In this document: piece after piece, positions 27,763-35,727 of the stretch
Layout of the letters: every line of letters starts with the position of its first letter
Position numbering within the stretch: the stretch's first letter is position 1
From: Halomonas sp. GD1P12
GTDB taxonomy: Bacteria > Pseudomonadota > Gammaproteobacteria > Pseudomonadales > Halomonadaceae
DNA: 64,000 nt
Direction: 5' to 3'
NCBI RefSeq assembly: GCF_025725645.1
Contig: NZ_CP107007.1
Span: 2,170,001-2,234,000 of the forward strand
Translations under genes and position numbers: made by a program
The notes under the pieces: generated by a model
Database searches by the model: none
Told to the model about the DNA's origin: nothing
What the model saw: only the letters and a program-made list of their open reading frames with translations

Positions 27763-28308
27763 ATGAGCCAATATCTTGGAGCGCTTCGCCAACTGGGTTA
27801 CGTGGTCACCGATATCGAAAAAGCCATGGCCTACTGGACCGATGTGATGGGCGTGGGGCCCTTTTTCTACAACCCTCGCGTGCCGATCGAAAACTATCTC
27901 TACGAAGGGGAACATTACGAGGTGCACAACTCGGTGGCGTTGGCCAACGCCGGCTTCATTCAGGTAGAGCTGATCCAGGCGCGCAACGATGCTCCCTCGA
28001 TGTACCGCGATTTTCTTGAAGCGGGTAACACGGGCCTGCAGCACGTTGCGTTCTGGACCGAAACCTTTGATGCGGATCTGGCCGCCATGCAGGCTCGCGG
28101 CTATCGCGTCAAGATGAGCGGCGAAGTGGGCCGTAACGGCCGTTTCGTCTATTTCGACCGCGAGTACCACCCGGGCACCGTCATCGAGCTTTCCGAAGTG
28201 CTCGGCCCCAAGGGACGGATGTTCGAGATGATTCGTGAGGCGTCAGAAAACTGGGACGGCAGCGACCCAATACGTTCTTTCCCCGATCTTTCGGAGCCCC
28301 GGAAATGA
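27763..28308 (+). CDS. VOC-superfamily (glyoxalase-fold) metalloprotein of the acid-sugar operon
   Basis: A 181-residue two-module vicinal-oxygen-chelate protein. The expected metal ligands line up as Q10 (in LRQLGYVV), E69 (in IQVELIQ), H94 (in LQHVAFW) and E142 (in VIELSE), the Q/E/H/E set of eukaryotic glyoxalase I rather than a dioxygenase facial triad. Such enzymes typically catalyse isomerisation or epimerisation through an enediolate. It lies 8 bp after dctM and overlaps the RuBisCO-like gene by 4 bp, so it very likely acts in that pathway. The exact reaction is unknown. Confidence 0.85.
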   Translation: MSQYLGALRQLGYVVTDIEKAMAYWTDVMGVGPFFYNPRVPIENYLYEGEHYEVHNSVALANAGFIQVELIQARNDAPSMYRDFLEAGNTGLQHVAFWTETFDADLAAMQARGYRVKMSGEVGRNGRFVYFDREYHPGTVIELSEVLGPKGRMFEMIREASENWDGSDPIRSFPDLSEPRK

Positions 28309-29552
28309 TTCGCGCCACCTATCATCTGGAAACGCCCCTCGACCCGCACCAGGTGGCAGACATGATGGCCGGTGAACAGAGCTGCGCCACTTTCGTCAGG
28401 CTCGAGAGCGAAACCGACGCCCTACGTGAACGCTTCCGGGCGCGCGTGACGAGGCTCGAAGTGCTCGAGGAACGGGAGGCGCCCACGCTTTACAGCGCCT
28501 ATCTGGCGCGCAAAAACGTGCGCGGCCCCTGGAAGAAGGTAGCGGTCGACATCGAGTACCCCGAGGACAACGTCGGGGTGAACCTGCCGACCCTGGCGGC
28601 AACGGTGGCCGGCAATCTGTTCGATCTGGGCGAGCTGACCGGGCTTCGTCTGATGGCGATTGCGCTCACCCCTGAGTACCGCGACCGCTACCCGCGGCCG
28701 GCGCTGGGGGTGGCGGGTACTCGCGAGGCCGTGGGGGCGTTCGAGCGCCCGCTCTTTGGCACCATCCTCAAGCCCAATATTGGCATGACCCCGGAGGAGA
28801 CCGCCGATCTGGTCGAGCGGCTTTGCGAAGCGGGGGTGGATTTCATCAAGGATGACGAAATCGCCGGCAATCTTCCTCACGCCCCGGTCGAGGCGCGGGT
28901 TAGCGCGGTGATGCCGCGCCTCAAACGCTACCAGGAGCGCAGCGGGCGCAACGTCATGGTGGCGTTCAACATCACCGACGAGCTCGACGCCATGCGCCGC
29001 CACGCCGACCACGTCCAAAGAGAGGGCGGCCACTGCGTGATGGCGAGCCTCAACTGGTGTGGGCTCTCGGCGATGCAGACCCTGCGCGCCTCGACGGAGC
29101 TCGCCATTCACGGCCACCGCAACGGTTTCGGCGCTTTCGCCCGCCACCCGGCGCTGGGCATCGACTTCAACGCCTATCAGACGCTTTACCGCCTGACCGG
29201 GATTGATCACATGCACGTGCACGGCATGAACGGCAAGTTCGCCGACGCCACCGAGGAGGTAGCCCAGGCGGCCAAACTGTCGCTCATGCCTCTCGGCGCC
29301 ACCGACGATCGCGTGATGCCGGTGTTCTCCTCGGGCCAGTGGGCGGGCACGCTGCCCTTCACCGTCGACAAGACCCAAAGTGCCGACTTCATGTTTCTTG
29401 CCGGTGGCGGCATTCTAGCCCACCCCGGCGGTGCGGCGGCGGGAGTCGCAAGCCTTAAAGAAGCCTGGCAGAGCATCGAGGCCGGTGAGCCGCTGTCCTG
29501 CACTCACCGTCCGGCGCTGGCCGAGGCGCTCGACTTTTTCGGCAGCCGTTAG
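28305..29552 (+). CDS. RuBisCO-like protein (RuBisCO large-chain family), predicted acid-sugar phosphate enzyme
   Basis: A 415-residue RuBisCO large-chain homologue. By alignment with spinach RuBisCO it keeps E60 (E24), T65 (T29), N123 (N104), K175 (K156), the KDDE metal site with carbamylatable lysine K201 (K182) and D203/E204 (D184/E185), H294/R295 (H271/R272), H327 (H304), K334 (K311) and S379 (S342). K177 is replaced by N158 and W66 by F30. This fits decarboxylase or hydrolase RuBisCO-like proteins such as 3-oxo-isoapionate-4-phosphate decarboxylase (OiaX) better than CO2 fixation; no phosphoribulokinase or small subunit is nearby. The next gene is a DUF1537 kinase. Confidence 0.9.
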   Translation: MIRATYHLETPLDPHQVADMMAGEQSCATFVRLESETDALRERFRARVTRLEVLEEREAPTLYSAYLARKNVRGPWKKVAVDIEYPEDNVGVNLPTLAATVAGNLFDLGELTGLRLMAIALTPEYRDRYPRPALGVAGTREAVGAFERPLFGTILKPNIGMTPEETADLVERLCEAGVDFIKDDEIAGNLPHAPVEARVSAVMPRLKRYQERSGRNVMVAFNITDELDAMRRHADHVQREGGHCVMASLNWCGLSAMQTLRASTELAIHGHRNGFGAFARHPALGIDFNAYQTLYRLTGIDHMHVHGMNGKFADATEEVAQAAKLSLMPLGATDDRVMPVFSSGQWAGTLPFTVDKTQSADFMFLAGGGILAHPGGAAAGVASLKEAWQSIEAGEPLSCTHRPALAEALDFFGSR

Positions 29553-29554
29553 CC

Positions 29555-30772
29555 ATGCGCTACGTCTTCATCGCCGATGACTTTACCGGCGCCTCGGATA
29601 CGCTGGCCACTCTGTGCCGCGCGGGGCTGCGAGCACGGCTCTATCTCGCCCCCCCCACAGTGGACGAGGTGGCCGACCTGGACGCCTTCGGCATCGCCAC
29701 CTCGGCACGCAGCATGGATCAATCGCGCCTTGCCCAAAAGATGCGCCGTTTGGGCGAACAGCTGCGTCCTCACCACCCGGATATTCTTCATCTGAAGGTG
29801 TGCTCCACCTTCGACAGCAGCGAAACGACCGGCAACATCGCCGTTGCGATCAGAGTGCTGAGCGCCGAGCTCAAGCCCGCGACGACGCTGATCATCGGCG
29901 GCCAGCCGAGCCTGGGACGCTATTGCGTCTTCGGGACTCTTTTCGCCAGGGCAAGCGACGGTCACACCTACCGCATCGACCGTCACCCGGTCATGCAGCG
30001 CCATCCGGTCACGCCCATGAACGAGGCGGACCTGCGCCGTCATTTCGACGCCATGGGGCTTGCAAATGTCACGCTGCTCGATCGCGCGAGCCTTGAAAGC
30101 GATCAGGCGCTGCCCGCCGGCCCACTTCTTTGCGACGCTCTGGAGCAGCGGGATCTCGAGCGGATCGGCCAACGTTTTAGCTCCGAGCCCACGCCCCAGC
30201 TCTGGGTCGGGGCGAGCAGCGTCGCCCAGGCGTTGTACCCCGAGCAACGGACGCTGCCTTCCCCCACCCAGCTGCCCGGCCCGCTGCTCGTATTTGCCGG
30301 CAGCCGCTCCGCCGTGACAGCCGAGCAGGTCGCCGCCGTTCGGCAGTTTGAATGCCTTTCGATTTCGACGCGCAGCCTGGCAGATAATGAAAAGCCCGAT
30401 CGCGAACGCATCGCGCGCCGTTTGCAGGAAGGCCAAAGCGTGCTGGTCGCCCTGGACGCCGACACCACCCACGCCATGAGCCCGCTTGAGGTAGCAAAGC
30501 GCTGCGCCGAACTGATCGCCTCGCTGGTGGCGGCCACGCCGGTCGGCACGCTGCTGATTGCCGGGGGCGATACCTCGAGTTTGGCGCTTCGCCAGCTTGC
30601 GCCGAAAAGTATCGATTATCTCGGCCCTTTCGATACCGGCGTTCCCATCTGCGTGGCGAACCTGGCGGACGGGCGTACGCTTCCCGTCATCATGAAAGGC
30701 GGCCAGATGGGCGCGGTGGAGCTATTCGATCGGGCGTTTCGAATGACGCATCAGCAGGGCGAGGCTCCATAA
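29555..30772 (+). CDS. DUF1537 four-carbon acid-sugar kinase family protein
   Basis: A 405-residue kinase of the OtnK/OiaK/LtnK family, which phosphorylates four-carbon acid sugars or 3-oxo acids such as 3-oxo-isoapionate. The N-terminal domain opens with the conserved FIADDFTGASD (D8, D9); the C-terminal nucleotide-binding domain carries GGDTSS and an IMKGGQMGA stretch where relatives have KSGNFG. It begins 2 bp after the RuBisCO-like gene, so kinase and RuBisCO-like protein probably act one after the other. Its last 51 bases overlap the convergent membrane-protein gene. Confidence 0.91.
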   Translation: MRYVFIADDFTGASDTLATLCRAGLRARLYLAPPTVDEVADLDAFGIATSARSMDQSRLAQKMRRLGEQLRPHHPDILHLKVCSTFDSSETTGNIAVAIRVLSAELKPATTLIIGGQPSLGRYCVFGTLFARASDGHTYRIDRHPVMQRHPVTPMNEADLRRHFDAMGLANVTLLDRASLESDQALPAGPLLCDALEQRDLERIGQRFSSEPTPQLWVGASSVAQALYPEQRTLPSPTQLPGPLLVFAGSRSAVTAEQVAAVRQFECLSISTRSLADNEKPDRERIARRLQEGQSVLVALDADTTHAMSPLEVAKRCAELIASLVAATPVGTLLIAGGDTSSLALRQLAPKSIDYLGPFDTGVPICVANLADGRTLPVIMKGGQMGAVELFDRAFRMTHQQGEAP

Positions 30773-31801
30773 AAGCGGCGCCAGCACCCACCGCCACACA
30801 AACCGCACCACGATCAATAAAGGCAGCAGCACGATCAGCCAGATCGCGAACTGGCCAAGCCAGGCGGGCAGGCCCAGCCACTTTGCCAGGTTGGCGCCCA
30901 GGGCGCTGACCAGCGACGGGTGGCGGATCACCACCACGGCGGTGGCGGTGAAGGCAGCTACTTTCGCCACTCGTGGGAGCGTGGCAAAGCGGGCGGTGCC
31001 GGCAAACGCGCCGGAGCGCGCGCCCGCTTGGGCGCCGCGGGCTTCCACGCTGCCTACCCGGGCACCGCGGGCCAAGCGACCGGCGCGCAGTACCTTCACG
31101 GTGCTCGCCATCAGCAAGAGATCGACCCCGGCCCAGCCGACGTCCGCCGCGCCGATCGCCTCGTCGCGGCGCCACTGCCCTTCCAGCCCGCGTACGCAGC
31201 CGGTGAAGAAGTCCCCCACCCCGGTGACGATACGCTCGCCTTGCAGCCAGTGGATGTCACCGCTCGAGTCCACCGCGAACTGGTTCAACAGCGCGTGGCC
31301 ACCTTCACCAAGTAGCGCAATGCCCATCAGTCCGCGCTGATCCGGGCTCCACTCGGCGGTCTCGACCGGCGTGTCATCGGCTTCGTTCCACCAGCGGCTG
31401 GCCTCGCGGTAGCGCTCGCCCAGCCAGTGCCGGGCTTTGAGCGTTGCGACATCGTGTTCGCGATAGTAGGCAATCGGCAACAGCGCCTGCGCCCCGAAGC
31501 GTGCCAGCACGTCCTGAAAAGCGGGAAGATAGGCATAGGCGAGCAGCGCCTCACGGGCGGCGGAGCCAAAACGCTCCAGCGCCAGGTGCGCGTTCATCCA
31601 GAGCGCGGGGGTGTCGGCGTAGTGCAGAAACACCGCGTTGATCTCGGCGCTCTCCTGGACGAGTGACGCGTCGATCGAGGGCAGCGCGCGCTGCGCCTCC
31701 AGCCGTACCAGGCGCGGCTCGAAGGCCTCACTCGAGGCCAGCGCGGTCAGAAACCCGGCAAGCCCCACGGCCAGTGCAAGAATGATGCGTGCCGGGTTCA
31801 T
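30722..31801 (-). CDS. Membrane protein of unknown function
   Basis: Not recognised. The 359-residue product has an N-terminal hydrophobic segment (residues 4-24), a soluble middle that probably faces the periplasm and contains repeated AL-rich helices (YAYLPAFQDVLARFGAQ), a glycine-rich hydrophobic stretch (GVGDFFTGCVRGLEG then GAADVGWAGVDLLLMAS) and two or three C-terminal membrane helices (about 265-345). Its end overlaps the 3' end of the kinase gene on the other strand by 51 bp. A GGAG-type ribosome site precedes ATG 31801. Coding status rests on length and codon pattern. Confidence 0.75.
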   Translation of the reverse strand: MNPARIILALAVGLAGFLTALASSEAFEPRLVRLEAQRALPSIDASLVQESAEINAVFLHYADTPALWMNAHLALERFGSAAREALLAYAYLPAFQDVLARFGAQALLPIAYYREHDVATLKARHWLGERYREASRWWNEADDTPVETAEWSPDQRGLMGIALLGEGGHALLNQFAVDSSGDIHWLQGERIVTGVGDFFTGCVRGLEGQWRRDEAIGAADVGWAGVDLLLMASTVKVLRAGRLARGARVGSVEARGAQAGARSGAFAGTARFATLPRVAKVAAFTATAVVVIRHPSLVSALGANLAKWLGLPAWLGQFAIWLIVLLPLLIVVRFVWRWVLAPLLWSLALLMRHSKRPIE

Positions 31802-31863
31802 GGGCGCTCCTCCAGGGTGGCCAAAGCGCCCATTAAAGACGAACGCGGCGAAAACTCAAGATG

Positions 31864-31893
31864 AAAGGCGGCGCGCGGGAGCGAGCCGCCTTG
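31864..31893 (-). terminator. Terminator after the TonB-dependent receptor gene
   Basis: AAGGCGGC at 31865-31872 pairs with GCCGCCTT at 31885-31892, and the minus-strand transcript continues in TTT. It lies 12 bp beyond the receptor stop codon. Confidence 0.65.
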
Positions 31894-31904
31894 ACGGGCG
31901 GGCG

Positions 31905-34067
31905 TTAGAAGTCGTAGCTCAGGGTCGCCATGACGTTGGCGGGCGCGCCCGGCATGTTGAAGGTGTTCACGCCGCCGACCCGGTTGTAGTACTCGCGATC
32001 GAAGATATTGTTGAAGTTCAGCTGGCCGCTGACGTTGTCGTTGAAATCGTAGCCAATCATCGCGTCGAACACGGCGTAGCCCGGCGCCTCGACGCCGCTG
32101 CTCGAGTTGAAGTCGCTCATCGCCGTCATGCCGGCGCCCACGCGCAGTCCGCCAAGCGCCTCGCCGGCAAAATCGTACTGGGTCCAGAGGTTGACGACGT
32201 TTTGTGGCATCAGCAGAAAGATGGCGTCCTCACGATCATCACCACTTTGCTGCACCTCGGTGTCGAGATAGGTGTAGCCGGCGATCACGTCCCACTGGTC
32301 GGTGACGCTGCCGGTGACTTCGAACTCGGCGCCCTGGATGCGCATCTTGCCGATCGGCACTGCGTAGCTTGCGCCGGTATCTGGCGGGGTGCCTGCGCGG
32401 TTATCGTCATACAGCCGGAAGGCGCTGAGTCGGGCGTTGAGGTCGCCGCCCAGGTAGCTACCCTTTACGCCGACTTCGTACTGATCGCCTTCGCGCGGCT
32501 CGATCAGGTTGCCGTCCGGGCCCTCGGCGGTCTGCGGCTTGAACACCTGGGAGTAGCTGGCGTAGAGCGAGTGATTGGCGTCGACGTCGAACACCACCCC
32601 GGCGTAGGGCGTGGCTTCGGTGCCGCTGCGATCCTGGTCATTGTCGGCGGCCAGGTCTTCGAAATCGACGGCGTAGTGGCTCACTCGGGCGCCGGCGATC
32701 AGCGCGAGCGGGTCCACCGGGCGCAGCGTCAGCTTGCCGTAGAGGCCGCTCTCCTCCAGCCGGGTATCGGTATGGGCGTAGCCTCTGCCGGTGGCACGCG
32801 CGGCGCCCAGTACGTCGACGTAGCTTATCTCGTTGAGCTCGCCTCGGGTCACGCGGCTGCCGGTCAGGCTACGCGAACGCCCGGACTCGGTATCGGTATC
32901 GAAGCGCTTGTAGTCGGCGCCGAGCACGAACTCGCTGACGCTATCGAAAGCGGCGAAGGGTTGGCTGTAGCTGGCGTCCAGCGCGACCGCCTGCTGGTCG
33001 ATACGACTGCCGATGCCGGCGACCGTCAGGCGCTCGTTCTGGTCCAGGGCGCTGCCGCCGAAGGCGTAGTTATAGCCGGCGTTACGATCGGAGTAGCGCG
33101 CCGCGAGGCGCCCGAAGCCGCCGCCGTCGAAGCGGTGGGTCAGCTCGGCGATCCAGTCGTTGGCATAGCTGTCGAAATCATTCCAGTTTGCGCCATAGAA
33201 ATCCGAACGCGAGCCGTAGAGCAGTTCGCCGCTGGGCCCGACCGGGTGGCCGTTGTTGACGCGGATGTCCTTGCTGTTGTGAATGTAGCCAAGCCCGAAA
33301 GTGGTCGCGTCATCCAGGTCGACATCGATCGCCGCGTAGATATCGTTCTGGCGATTGGTGTTGCGATCGACGAACTCGCCGTGGTGGGTCCGATCGATCA
33401 CCAGCCGCCCGCGCACGCGGCCGTCATCGCCGTCGATGGGGCCGGAGACGTCCACCTGGGCGGCGCGCTGCTGGTCGGTGCCGGCGCCGACGCTGATACG
33501 CCCTTGCGGGTCATGGGTGGGCCGCTTGCGCACCAGGTTGACGATCCCGCCCATCTCGCTGGTGCTGTTGAAAAGCCCGGACGGCCCGCGCATGATCTCG
33601 ACCCGGTCAAACGCCGCAAGCGTTGGCACCGACCCTGTAATGCTGGTCATCGGCGCGGGCAGCCCATCGATGTTGTACTCGTCATACTCGAAGCCGCGGG
33701 CATAGATCGAAGAGCGGCCGTTGTCGTTGGAGAGCACGCGAAGCCCTGGCGTGCGCCGGCCAAGCTCATCGAGGGTGGTGAAGTTCTGATCCTCGATCGC
33801 CTCACGGGTGACGACGCTGACCGACTGCGGAATGTCACGCAGCGATGCCGGCGTTTTCGTGCCTACCGTGGCGGCATCGACGCTATAACCGCCGGTCACT
33901 TCCGAGGGCAGCATCTGGTAAAGGTGATTGCCCTGAACCGTGACCGTCTCAAGCCGTGTGGCTTCGGCGCTCGCCTGGGCCAGTGCATTCGGTGCCCATC
34001 CCAGCAGCAGCGCAGCGCTGCCCGCGGCGGCCACACCTTGATAAATACGCGCTCTATCGAACGTCAT
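31905..34067 (-). CDS. TonB-dependent siderophore receptor
   Basis: Outer-membrane receptor of 720 residues. A signal peptide ends near PNALAQ (about residue 31); a plug domain with the siderophore-receptor signature (ASLRDIPQSVSVVTREAIEDQ, GLRVLSNDNGRSSIYARGFEY in part, VEIMRGPSGLF) is followed by a 22-strand barrel ending in the aromatic terminus SYDF. It probably takes up a ferric hydroxamate or catecholate siderophore. A Fur-like box and four tandem repeats lie upstream, and an AraC-type gene is divergent, a pattern seen for siderophore-inducible receptors. Confidence 0.94.
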   Translation of the reverse strand: MTFDRARIYQGVAAAGSAALLLGWAPNALAQASAEATRLETVTVQGNHLYQMLPSEVTGGYSVDAATVGTKTPASLRDIPQSVSVVTREAIEDQNFTTLDELGRRTPGLRVLSNDNGRSSIYARGFEYDEYNIDGLPAPMTSITGSVPTLAAFDRVEIMRGPSGLFNSTSEMGGIVNLVRKRPTHDPQGRISVGAGTDQQRAAQVDVSGPIDGDDGRVRGRLVIDRTHHGEFVDRNTNRQNDIYAAIDVDLDDATTFGLGYIHNSKDIRVNNGHPVGPSGELLYGSRSDFYGANWNDFDSYANDWIAELTHRFDGGGFGRLAARYSDRNAGYNYAFGGSALDQNERLTVAGIGSRIDQQAVALDASYSQPFAAFDSVSEFVLGADYKRFDTDTESGRSRSLTGSRVTRGELNEISYVDVLGAARATGRGYAHTDTRLEESGLYGKLTLRPVDPLALIAGARVSHYAVDFEDLAADNDQDRSGTEATPYAGVVFDVDANHSLYASYSQVFKPQTAEGPDGNLIEPREGDQYEVGVKGSYLGGDLNARLSAFRLYDDNRAGTPPDTGASYAVPIGKMRIQGAEFEVTGSVTDQWDVIAGYTYLDTEVQQSGDDREDAIFLLMPQNVVNLWTQYDFAGEALGGLRVGAGMTAMSDFNSSSGVEAPGYAVFDAMIGYDFNDNVSGQLNFNNIFDREYYNRVGGVNTFNMPGAPANVMATLSYDF

Positions 34068-34119
34068 GTCAGCTCTCTCTTGATCCCTTGAAATTGGTCA
34101 CGCAACCGGCGTTTTCTTT

Positions 34120-34138
34120 GCGAATGAGAATACGTTGC
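34120..34138 (-). promoter_or_regulatory. Candidate Fur box
   Basis: The 19 bases GCGAATGAGAATACGTTGC match 11 of 19 positions of the classic Fur box, including the core AATGA and AAT. They lie about 55-70 bp upstream of the receptor start, where iron-dependent repression would be expected. Confidence 0.45.
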
Positions 34139-34204
34139 AATAAAATTCGAGGCAGCGGATTATGGCAGCTCGCAACGCCTTTAACCTTTGCAGGCGCGTC
34201 ATAT

Positions 34205-34268
34205 TGCTATGCGAAAACGTTGCTATGCATAAACGTTGCTACGCGTAAACGGTGCCATGCAGAAACAG
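34205..34268. repeat. Four tandem imperfect 16-bp repeats
   Basis: Units begin at 34205, 34221, 34237 and 34253 and share the consensus TGCYAYGCNNAAACG. The first two differ at two bases; the fourth is the most diverged. They lie between the siderophore receptor and the AraC-type regulator, directly before the regulator's ribosome site. Direct repeats of about this length and spacing suit an AraC-family protein binding as several half-sites. Confidence 0.8.
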
Positions 34269-34306
34269 CCAACCCGGTAAGCGGGCTTACCAACAGGACC
34301 AGGGAC

Positions 34307-35266
34307 GTGGATAGCGAAGGCGATAAAGGACAAATCAGCACCACCGACCTGCACGAACACTCGGTGCAGCTCGTCAAACGCCCGCGCTTCGAAGCGCCCA
34401 GCTGGGACCAGCGCGCGCCGCCGCTACTCGGGCGCCTGTGGGTCAGCGAGCTTGAGCCAGGCATGAAGCTGCGCCTGGCGGATGTCGAGGACCGCTTCGG
34501 TCTCAAGAGCCAGGCGCTGCTACCGGCGGGCGTGAAGATCGCGCTGGTCATGGAGGGGGGCGCCCAGGTGCGCTACGGCGAGTGCGATGCACGCCTTGGG
34601 CCCGATGAGCCCGACCGCGCGCTCATCGTCGCGTTGCCGGATAAAACCGCCTTCACGCGGTCCGGGCGTGTGGGCGCGCGCGAGCGCACCTTGACACTGT
34701 CGCTCTCACCTCACTGGCTTTCCCGCCACGGCTACGCGTCGTCGTCGGTCACCTGCGAGCTTCGCCGCTGGACGCCCTCACCGGGGCTTCTGGCGCTGGG
34801 CGATGCGCTCTTCGCCCAACGGTTCGATGCCATGACGCCGGCGACGCGTTTGATGCTTGGCGGGTTTGCCCGGCTTCTGGCCGGTGAGGCGCTTTCGCTT
34901 GCGCCTGTCGAGGCCCCCGCGCCGCGTCAGCGCCGGCTCGACCCCCTCATGGCCCTCATCGACCGGGGCGAGGTGCGCGGGCTCGATCAAAAAGCCCTGG
35001 CCAAACGCCTTGGCATGAGCCTGAGCACTCTGCAGCGGCGCTTTTATCAAGCCCACGGCGAGGCACTGGGGCAGTTTCTGCGCCGCCACCATCTGACGCT
35101 TGCCCGCGAGGCGCTGGAGCGCGGTGCCGCGGATGTGGAAGCGGCCGCGACCCTTGCCGGCTACAGCAGCGCCACCAACTTCGCCACGGCATTCAAGCGC
35201 GAATTCGGCGCCTCCCCGAACGGCTATCGACGCCGCGCGCTTGCCATGGCGCAACGCGGCCGCTGA
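34307..35266 (+). CDS. AraC-family transcriptional regulator
   Basis: A 319-residue regulator with a C-terminal AraC DNA-binding domain holding two helix-turn-helices (about residues 225-310: LDQKALAKRLGMSLSTLQRRF and VEAAATLAGYSSATNFATAFKREFG, shown in part). The N-terminal half resembles PchR-like siderophore-sensing regulators. The start is taken as GTG 34307, preceded by AGGA eight bases upstream; the open frame extends further 5' but through the tandem repeats. Likely an activator of the divergent siderophore receptor gene. Confidence 0.85.
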   Translation: MDSEGDKGQISTTDLHEHSVQLVKRPRFEAPSWDQRAPPLLGRLWVSELEPGMKLRLADVEDRFGLKSQALLPAGVKIALVMEGGAQVRYGECDARLGPDEPDRALIVALPDKTAFTRSGRVGARERTLTLSLSPHWLSRHGYASSSVTCELRRWTPSPGLLALGDALFAQRFDAMTPATRLMLGGFARLLAGEALSLAPVEAPAPRQRRLDPLMALIDRGEVRGLDQKALAKRLGMSLSTLQRRFYQAHGEALGQFLRRHHLTLAREALERGAADVEAAATLAGYSSATNFATAFKREFGASPNGYRRRALAMAQRGR

Positions 35267-35353
35267 TTTTTTCCGAACACTCGACCAGACCTTTGCTAAG
35301 CTAAGGCAGCCTCATGGGCCTACCCATTGATCAATTCAGGAGTTGCACGCGCG

Positions 35354-35719
35354 ATGGATGACGCATCGAAACGCCGCCCGGGCGTTGGAATTTTACTGGT
35401 GGCAAGCCTGGTGGGCGCGGGCCTTGCCCTGTACGCCTACCTGACGCCGCTGACCGGCGTGACCGGAACGCTGGGGGCGCTGACAGCGCTTTTTGGCTGT
35501 ATTGCACTTGCCGTGGCCGCGCTTTTACTTTTCAAGTGGCGCCGGGGAGCCGGTGCCATCGCGCTTCGCGTGCTGGCGCTGATCGGGCTTTTAGGCACCG
35601 GGTTCGCCGCGCTGCTGCTACATCAGTGGTGGCTCTGCGCGGTGCTGATTCTGGGCCTTCTGGGGCTTTTGATCGACACGTTTTCTCGATCGTCATCTTC
35701 CACTTCTGACCGCCGGTGA
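35354..35719 (+). CDS. Small four-helix membrane protein, likely membrane anchor of the adjacent quinoprotein dehydrogenase
   Basis: A 121-residue protein with four predicted membrane segments (about 10-28, 34-55, 65-85, 90-110) and a serine-rich polar tail. It resembles in size and topology the N-terminal membrane domain that is normally fused to membrane-bound glucose dehydrogenase (Gcd). It ends 8 bp before the dehydrogenase gene, which itself begins with a signal peptide. The two together look like a split version of Gcd. ATG 35354 has AGGAG eleven bases upstream. The link to quinone binding is inference. Confidence 0.78.
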   Translation: MDDASKRRPGVGILLVASLVGAGLALYAYLTPLTGVTGTLGALTALFGCIALAVAALLLFKWRRGAGAIALRVLALIGLLGTGFAALLLHQWWLCAVLILGLLGLLIDTFSRSSSSTSDRR

Positions 35720-35727
35720 GCCGCTTT

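Noticed and set aside
28305..29552. True RuBisCO for CO2 fixation
   Set aside because: No small subunit, phosphoribulokinase or other Calvin-cycle gene is nearby, K177 is replaced, and the operon context is acid-sugar catabolism.
31638..34091. Plus-strand reading frame of 817 codons
   Set aside because: Antisense to the TonB-dependent receptor, whose signal peptide, plug and barrel are unmistakable. The plus-strand product is low-complexity.
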